Shown here: piece by piece, positions 15,978-20,532 of the stretch
How positions within the stretch are numbered: the first letter of the stretch is position 1
How the letters are laid out: each line of letters opens with the position of its first letter
Source of the DNA: Bacteroidales bacterium
GTDB taxonomy: Bacteria; Bacteroidota; Bacteroidia; Bacteroidales; UBA7960
Direction of reading: 5' to 3'
DNA: 20,532 nucleotides
NCBI GenBank assembly: GCA_007131895.1
Contig: SLPR01000225.1
Coordinates: 1 to 20,532 of the forward strand
Translations under genes and position numbers: made by a program
The notes under the pieces: generated by a model
Told to the model about the DNA's origin: nothing
Databases searched by the model: none
What the model saw: the letters and a program-made list of their open reading frames with translations, nothing else

Positions 15978-17042
15978 ATGAAATTTGCACAAACCAAAGC
16001 ATTCAAAAATTTCATGTCCAAGCTCTATGGATGGGGAGCAGCACTGGTAATCATGGGAGCATTGTTTAAAATTCAGCACTACCCCGGAGCAGGGTTGATG
16101 CTGGTAATCGGGCTAAGCACAGAGGCCCTTATATTTTTCTTCTCTGCTTTTGAGAAGCCGCATGAGGAACCTGACTGGTCACTGGTATATCCCGAACTGG
16201 GAGGCATTGAAGGAGAAGGAGGCTCAGACAGTCGCGAGAGAGACAACCTGGTACGCAGTGGTGGAGCTGGCACAACCAATGTGCAAAGTGTTACTTTATC
16301 TGCCAACCTTGACAAAATGCTCGAAGAAGCCAATATTGGACCCGAATTGATTGGGAACCTCAGTGCAGGTCTGAAAAACCTCAGCGACAATGCATCTAAA
16401 CTTGCCGACATCTCCAATGCTGCAATAGCTACTCAAGGTTATATCCAGAATATGGAAAATGCATCGAAGTCAGTTCTTGAGCTCAGTCAGTCCTATAAAA
16501 ACACCAACGAATATCTCAAGCATGATTTAAGTCTGGCAGAAGAATATGCCGGAAGCCTTAAAAATGCTGTAGGATCCATGAACCAGCTCAGCGAGACTTA
16601 TAAGGAAACCACTGAAAATGCCAAAGAGCAACTCAGCTTGTCGCGCCAATACAACGAAAGCATCAAGAGTATTACCGGTTATACCAATGATTTGGCAGCT
16701 AACTACAGCCACAGCTCAGAATTACTGGTTAAAACTGTTGAAGCTTTGGAGAATTCCAGCACACAAGGTGAGAAATACTCTCAGCAAATGCAGAAATCAG
16801 CTCAAAACCTTGAGGCACTCAATGCGGTATATGAGCTGCAATTGCAGGCCAACGATGCGCAATATCAGGCATCAACAAAAATTAAGGATGCCGTTGAGAA
16901 CCTTGTAGAAAACATCAATGGCTCTGCCAGTGGTACCGTTGAATACAAGGATCAAATGGCTCAACTCAACAAGAAAATTGCTGCACTCAACAGTGTTTAC
17001 GGAAATATGTTGACAGCAATGAACTTTAACGTATCAAAATAA
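15978..17042 (+). CDS. gldL: Type IX secretion / gliding motor protein GldL (PorL)
   Basis: GldL is the stator-like inner-membrane half of the proton-driven motor that powers type IX secretion. In this 354-residue product, two TM helices occupy about 18-32 and 37-58, and the conserved acidic residues Glu49 (GLSTEAL) and Glu59 (SAFEKP) stand at the same numbers as those reported in Flavobacterium johnsoniae. A proline/acidic linker (PHEEPDWSLVYPELGG) leads into a long cytoplasmic tail of about 290 residues, far longer than the roughly 215-residue F. johnsoniae protein and nearer to PorL of Porphyromonas. From about 105 on it is helical, with heptad periodicity and a recurring L-x-x-x-Y motif at 169, 204, 239, 281 and 337, all spaced by multiples of seven. 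The C terminus ends LTAMNFNVSK. It is encoded 51 bp after gldK. Confidence 0.95.
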   Translation: MKFAQTKAFKNFMSKLYGWGAALVIMGALFKIQHYPGAGLMLVIGLSTEALIFFFSAFEKPHEEPDWSLVYPELGGIEGEGGSDSRERDNLVRSGGAGTTNVQSVTLSANLDKMLEEANIGPELIGNLSAGLKNLSDNASKLADISNAAIATQGYIQNMENASKSVLELSQSYKNTNEYLKHDLSLAEEYAGSLKNAVGSMNQLSETYKETTENAKEQLSLSRQYNESIKSITGYTNDLAANYSHSSELLVKTVEALENSSTQGEKYSQQMQKSAQNLEALNAVYELQLQANDAQYQASTKIKDAVENLVENINGSASGTVEYKDQMAQLNKKIAALNSVYGNMLTAMNFNVSK

Positions 17043-17055
17043 ATCACGTTGACAT

Positions 17056-17083
17056 TCTTAAAATCACCAGCGTTGATTTAAGA
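17056..17083 (+). promoter_or_regulatory. Stable hairpin in the gldL-gldM gap
   Basis: TCTTAAAATCA (17056-17066) pairs with TGATTTAAGA (17074-17083) across a 7-nt loop, with one bulged A: about 10 pairs. No T tract follows directly, so it is not a standard terminator. It sits in an unusually large 78-bp gap and ends 37 nt before the gldM start. It could protect an mRNA end or adjust the GldL:GldM ratio; this is inference. Confidence 0.45.
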
Positions 17084-17120
17084 CTTGCACATTTTAATAA
17101 ACCTACAGCAATAGAATAAT

Positions 17121-18701
17121 ATGGCAGGAGGAAAACAAACCCCGCGGCAAAAACTGATTGGTATGATGTACCTCGTTTTAACAGCGCTACTGGCATTAAA
17201 TGTTTCAGTAGAGGTACTTGATGCTTTTGTTATGGTTGATCAGGGGTTACAGCAAACCAACAAGAACTTTGAACGCAACCTGGGGCTTCTTTATGATGCT
17301 TTTGAGGAACAGAAAAAAGACAATCCAGCCAGGGTTGAAGATTATTATAACCGGGCGCAGGAAGCAGCAAGGATGTCAGATGAACTTGTCAAGTTCATTT
17401 TAGACTCCCGCAGTGAAATGATTGCCCTTGTGGATAAAATAGAAAAGGAGGAAGCTGACACCCTCAATCTGCTGCAAATGAAGGCAAAGGACAACTACAG
17501 TCGTTCTTCTACCTTCTGGATGGTAACTCCTATAGATGGAGGAACAGCAGCAACCACAGAACCTGGCGGACCCAATACAAGAGGTTACAAACTCCGGGAA
17601 ATGATTGAAGAGTTTAAGAATGAACTTTTGGAACTTCTTCCAGCAGGATCAGGCATCCAGCTGGGACTGGATATCGAGGGTCCGTTTTATGATAAAAGTG
17701 GCAGGGAGGTCTCATGGCATGCGGCCATGTTTGACCGCCAGATTCCCGTCGCCGCTGCTACCAATTTGAGCCGGCTCATTACCGAGGTCAGAAACGCACA
17801 GTTTGATGTAGTGCGGGCCCTCTACCAGGCGATTGGAGCAGGTACTTTTACTTTCGACATGGTTCAGGCAAAAGTTGTTCCCAGGAGCCAGATAGTGATC
17901 CAGGGAGACTCATACCAGGCAGAGGTTCTGGTTGCGGCATATGACTCCAAACAACAACCTCAGGTATTTGTAGGCGGTCGTCGTGTAGAAGGTGGCACCA
18001 TAAGAATTCCTGCCACAGCAGAAGGTATTCAGAGGTTTTCCGGTTTTGTAAGGGTAATGGGACCCGATGGCCCCGTAGAGTATCCGTTCTCAGATGAATT
18101 TGTTGTTCAAAGGCCTGCAGCTACAGTTAGCGCAGATGCAATGAACGTATTTTACATGGGTGTAGATAACCCGGTATCCATTTCGGTACCCGGTGTGCCT
18201 ACTGACATGATTGAAGCCCGGATCAGTGGCGCAGGAAACCAGTTAATCCCCAGAAGAGCTGGGTATACTGTTAGGCTTAGCCAAAACCATAATGTCAATC
18301 AGAATGTCACCATTACAGCATTTGCCCGCATAGAAGGGCAGTTAAGAAATATGGGTGAGGCATCATTCAGGGTTAGGGTCGTTCCCGACCCGGTACCTGA
18401 AATTGCAGGACAAACTGAAGGTAGCATTGCCCGCCAGATTCTTGCAGCCGCACCTATCATCCCCAGGATGAGAGACTTTGATTTCCAGATGGAATTTCGC
18501 ATCACTTCGTTTACCATGAACACTACTGTGGCAGGAGACTTTCAGGAATGGAGATCCCCTTCCAATGTCCAGACACAGGAAATGACCAATGCTATAAACC
18601 GAGCCACCAGAGGACAAAGGTTTACCTTCCAGGATATCCGCGCCATTGGCGACGATGGAAGGGAAAGAAGCCTCCCCCCAATGGTTTTCAGAATTCAATA
18701 A
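17121..18701 (+). CDS. gldM: Type IX secretion / gliding motor protein GldM (PorM)
   Basis: GldM is the rotor-like half of the motor: a dimer with one TM helix that lies inside the GldL ring and a long periplasmic shaft that reaches the GldK/GldN ring. The 526-residue product begins MAGGKQTPRQKLIGMMYLVL, with Arg9 at the position found to be functionally important in Flavobacterium, and one TM helix at about 11-31. After it come a helical region (about 35-140, the D1 part, with DNPARVEDYYNRAQEA and EMIALVDKIEKEEAD) and three beta-rich domains with many Val-Pro and Gly turns (for example VVPRSQIVIQGDSYQAEVLV at about 253-272). Length is close to that of the F. johnsoniae protein. It is followed by gldN after 26 bp. 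Confidence 0.96.
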   Translation: MAGGKQTPRQKLIGMMYLVLTALLALNVSVEVLDAFVMVDQGLQQTNKNFERNLGLLYDAFEEQKKDNPARVEDYYNRAQEAARMSDELVKFILDSRSEMIALVDKIEKEEADTLNLLQMKAKDNYSRSSTFWMVTPIDGGTAATTEPGGPNTRGYKLREMIEEFKNELLELLPAGSGIQLGLDIEGPFYDKSGREVSWHAAMFDRQIPVAAATNLSRLITEVRNAQFDVVRALYQAIGAGTFTFDMVQAKVVPRSQIVIQGDSYQAEVLVAAYDSKQQPQVFVGGRRVEGGTIRIPATAEGIQRFSGFVRVMGPDGPVEYPFSDEFVVQRPAATVSADAMNVFYMGVDNPVSISVPGVPTDMIEARISGAGNQLIPRRAGYTVRLSQNHNVNQNVTITAFARIEGQLRNMGEASFRVRVVPDPVPEIAGQTEGSIARQILAAAPIIPRMRDFDFQMEFRITSFTMNTTVAGDFQEWRSPSNVQTQEMTNAINRATRGQRFTFQDIRAIGDDGRERSLPPMVFRIQ

Positions 18702-18715
18702 ACAATAAAAATATC

Positions 18716-18720
18716 GGAGG
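18716..18720 (+). promoter_or_regulatory. Shine-Dalgarno-like GGAGG before gldN
   Basis: GGAGG stands 7 nt before the ATG at 18728, the classical distance. No other gene here has such a site, in keeping with the phylum's general lack of Shine-Dalgarno sequences, so gldN is an exception. Confidence 0.5.
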
Positions 18721-18727
18721 TTAAATT

Positions 18728-19582
18728 ATGACCAGATTTAAGCAATTTTTAGTTCTCTCTCTTACAGCTATGCTGTTTGTAAATCCCCTGAGTGCCCAGG
18801 TGCTGGAAGGTGGAACCCCAAGAGACGGCTTCTATGATAAAGTATGGATCGAAGAAAAAAGACCCATCCCCCTGGCCTATGTAAGAGAAGCTGATGTGCT
18901 TTGGGAAAAAAGGGTTTGGCAGGTTATTGACCTTAGAGAAAAAATCAATCTCCCTTTGTACTTTCCTAATATCACAATCGATGACAGGCAAAGCCTTATG
19001 CAGGTGCTCATCTCTTCCATCAATGAAGGTTCAATTCAGGCATTTCAGGATGATGAATTTACCCTGACGTTTACACCGGAAGAAATCAGGAACCAGTATG
19101 CAAGGGAAGAAACCAGGACCCTTACACGTCCTGATCCCCCATACGAAGAGTACGACACTACTTTTGTTATCCCTCTAAACCCCGAAGACGTCACCAAATA
19201 CCGGATCAAGGAAAGCTGGTTTTTCGACAGCAAACGTTCTGTACTGGATGTTCGTATCATTGGCCTTTGTCCGGTGAGAGAAAGGGTTGATCCAGAAACG
19301 GGCGAAAGCCTGGGTGACCAGCCCCTGTTCTGGGTATATTTCCCTGAAGCAAGAAACGTACTTGTAAATGCAGAAGTCTTTAACCGTCGTAACGACGCAC
19401 AGCGTATGTCGTTCGATGACCTTTTCCTGCGCAGAATGTTTAACAGTTATATCTACAAAGAGTCAAACGTATATGACAGGCTCATCCAGGAGTATATAGA
19501 AAACGGACTCGACCAGTTGCTTGAAGCTGAAAAAATCAAAACAGATATTCGTAACTACGAATTGGATCTTTGGGAATACTAA
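18728..19582 (+). CDS. gldN: Type IX secretion / gliding ring protein GldN (PorN)
   Basis: GldN is the periplasmic partner of the lipoprotein GldK in the T9SS outer-membrane ring, and contacts the tip of the GldM shaft. The 284-residue product has a signal peptide (hydrophobic core about 7-18, cleavage after LSA before Gln24). The mature part shows family features: GFYDKVWIEEKRPIPLAYVREADVLWEKRVWQVIDLREK, NEGSIQAFQDDEFT, a YRIKESWFFDSKRSVLDVRIIGL segment, then PLFWVYFPEARNVL, and RMSFDDLFLRRMFNSYIYKESNVYDR near the end. No cysteine pairs or lipobox. It is the last gene of the operon; a strong intrinsic terminator begins 30 bp after its stop. Confidence 0.95.
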   Translation: MTRFKQFLVLSLTAMLFVNPLSAQVLEGGTPRDGFYDKVWIEEKRPIPLAYVREADVLWEKRVWQVIDLREKINLPLYFPNITIDDRQSLMQVLISSINEGSIQAFQDDEFTLTFTPEEIRNQYAREETRTLTRPDPPYEEYDTTFVIPLNPEDVTKYRIKESWFFDSKRSVLDVRIIGLCPVRERVDPETGESLGDQPLFWVYFPEARNVLVNAEVFNRRNDAQRMSFDDLFLRRMFNSYIYKESNVYDRLIQEYIENGLDQLLEAEKIKTDIRNYELDLWEY

Positions 19583-19611
19583 CACCTTTTCTTAATACAT
19601 TTCTGAATCAT

Positions 19612-19651
19612 AAAACAGGGTGGTCCTTTGCGAAACCACCCTGTTTTTTTT
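19612..19651 (+). terminator. Strong intrinsic terminator of the T9SS operon
   Basis: AAAACAGGGTGGT (19612-19624) is perfectly complementary to ACCACCCTGTTTT (19635-19647) around a 10-nt loop, and a run of eight T (19644-19651) overlaps the 3' arm. The A-rich 5' flank makes it partly two-directional, so it may also stop transcription coming from fumC. It starts 30 bp after the gldN stop. Confidence 0.92.
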
Positions 19652-19655
19652 AGAG

Positions 19656-19993
19656 ACTACCCTACCATTGATGCTTTTGCAGTTGCGCTGACAGTCAATG
19701 TATTTATTGCCGTCTGCTTTAGCTGCCAGTCAAGATCAGCCCACCAAAATCCCAGGGCTTTAGCCCCATTGAACTACCCTTAGATTTAGACCTTTTCAGT
19801 TGCGCTGACATAAAAAGCAAAACTTTGCCCCAAATTTTTCTCGCAGCGCAGATTTATCCTCTCTTTCCCGATCCGTTGGCTAAAGCCAACGACAATGGAT
19901 AATAATTGAAACTACCCTTTACAACAATTAGACAATGTATCTATTGCCGCTGCCGGTTAAGTTCAACTCAGCATCATCTCCGGGCTTTAGCCC
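19656..19993. repeat. Three degenerate tandem units with GGCTwwAGCC palindromes (REP-like)
   Basis: This gene-free stretch is built of three decayed copies of one unit. ACTACCCT recurs at 19656, 19773 and 19911. AGTTGCGCTGACA lies 25 bp after the first two (19681-19693, 19798-19810). CAATGTATYTATTGCCG occurs in units one and three (19696-19712, 19933-19949; 16 of 17 identical). Each unit ends in a palindrome: GGGCTTTAGCCC (19755-19766), CGTTGGCTAAAGCCAACG (19874-19891) and GGGCTTTAGCCC (19982-19993), with CATTG or CAATG beside it. The last palindrome ends 5 bp from the fumC stop. The shape resembles REP-type elements spread by Y1 (RAYT-like) transposases; none is encoded here, so that link is inference. 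Confidence 0.75.
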
Positions 19994-19998
19994 CATTG

Positions 19999-20532
19999 CT
20001 AAATCATTTTTCGTGGATCCACCCACCTGTCAAACTCTTCTTCGGTAAGCAACCCCGAGTCAATGGCTGACTGCTTCAGAGTCAGGTTTTCTTCGTGAGC
20101 TTTTTTGGCAATTTTCGCGGCATTGTCATACCCGATGTGAGGATTAAGAGCAGTAACCAGCATCAGCGAATTATTGAGATGGGCGTTGATGTTTCCCTCA
20201 TTGGCAGTGATACCTTCCACACAATTGTTCCTGAAAGAATTGGAAGCATCAGCAATCAATCGGGCTGACTGAAGCAGGTTATAAATCATTACCGGCTTAA
20301 ATACATTGAGCTGAAAATGTCCGTTCATCCCTCCTACTGTAATAGCAGCATCATTGCCTATCACCTGCGCAGCAACCATGGTAAGGGCTTCAGACTGTGT
20401 GGGGTTCACTTTTCCCGGCATGATGGATGAGCCGGGTTCATTGGCAGGCAGGGAAAGTTCTCCCAATCCGCAGCGTGGTCCCGACCCCAGAAAACGGATG
20501 TCGTTGGCAATCTTCATCAGTGAAACAGCAAT
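19999..20532 (-). CDS. fumC: Class II fumarate hydratase FumC, C-terminal part (5' end beyond the window)
   Basis: Fumarase interconverts fumarate and malate in the citric acid cycle. The visible 177 codons run in from the right edge (IAVSLMKIANDIR) to the stop TAG at 19999-20001. They include the catalytic SS loop GSSIMPGKVNP, followed by TQSEALTMVAAQVIGNDAAITVGG and GHFQLNVFKPVM, which identify fumarase and not the closely related aspartate ammonia-lyase. The fumarase C-terminal domain (HIGYDNAAKIAKKAHEENLTLKQSA, then GLLTEEEFDRWVDPRKMI) is complete. It converges on gldN, with the terminator and repeat array between. The internal ATG at 20517 is not the start, since the frame continues through it to the edge. 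Confidence 0.95.
   Translation of the reverse strand: MAVSLMKIANDIRFLGSGPRCGLGELSLPANEPGSSIMPGKVNPTQSEALTMVAAQVIGNDAAITVGGMNGHFQLNVFKPVMIYNLLQSARLIADASNSFRNNCVEGITANEGNINAHLNNSLMLVTALNPHIGYDNAAKIAKKAHEENLTLKQSAIDSGLLTEEEFDRWVDPRKMI

Noticed and set aside
19999..20532. Aspartate ammonia-lyase as an alternative to fumarase
   Set aside because: GSSIMPGKVNP is shared by both, but TQSEALTMV, GHFQLNVFKP and the C-terminal end fit fumarase.
1..20532. CRISPR arrays, tRNA or rRNA genes, phage or transposase genes, toxin-antitoxin pairs
   Set aside because: None found by reading both strands; the only repeats are the small ones listed.

Overview
The window comes from a member of the Bacteroidota, judged from gene content and signals and not from any database search. 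It carries a complete type IX secretion core (porP/sprF-like, gldK, gldL, gldM, gldN). It also has phylum-typical DUF3098 and DUF5686 genes, promoters of the TTG-n-TAnnTTTG kind, and almost no Shine-Dalgarno sequences. I cannot name a genus. No tRNA, rRNA, CRISPR array, transposase or phage gene was seen.

Layout. (1) 1-352, minus: the 5' part of an unrecognised gene cut by the left edge. (2) 484-2952, plus: an outer-membrane DUF5686 protein with an N-terminal carboxypeptidase-regulatory-like domain. (3) 2992-7761, plus: a housekeeping run of ftsX, a DUF3098 membrane protein, uppP, truB, then (after a 271-bp gap with its own promoter) queA and ispD. It serves cell division and envelope control, undecaprenyl phosphate recycling, tRNA modification and isoprenoid synthesis. 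(4) 7865-9211, minus: miaB, convergent with ispD and divergent from topA. (5) 9582-13124, plus: topA followed 18 bp later by an arginase/ureohydrolase-fold gene that has lost half of its usual metal ligands. (6) 13125-13559: a 435-bp leader without a gene, holding a palindrome, a small hairpin and promoter-like boxes. (7) 13560-19582, plus: porP-gldK-gldL-gldM-gldN, closed by a strong intrinsic terminator at 19612-19651. (8) 19656-19993: a short array of three degenerate, palindrome-bearing repeat units. (9) 19999-20532, minus: the C-terminal part of class II fumarase, cut by the right edge.

How the parts work together. GldL and GldM form the proton-driven inner-membrane motor; the acidic residues (Glu49, Glu59 of GldL) and Arg9 of GldM reported to matter in Flavobacterium are present at the same positions. 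GldK (lipoprotein) and GldN form the periplasmic ring under the outer membrane, and the PorP/SprF-like barrel sits in the outer membrane. Together they export and attach cargo proteins; no cargo gene with a T9SS C-terminal domain lies in the window.

Most of the window is well-known core genome. The points most worth a second look are the apparently metal-site-defective ureohydrolase beside the secretion operon, the long GldL cytoplasmic tail with a Leu-x-x-x-Tyr motif spaced strictly in multiples of seven residues, the degenerate repeat array between gldN and fumC, and structured intergenic elements inside the T9SS operon.
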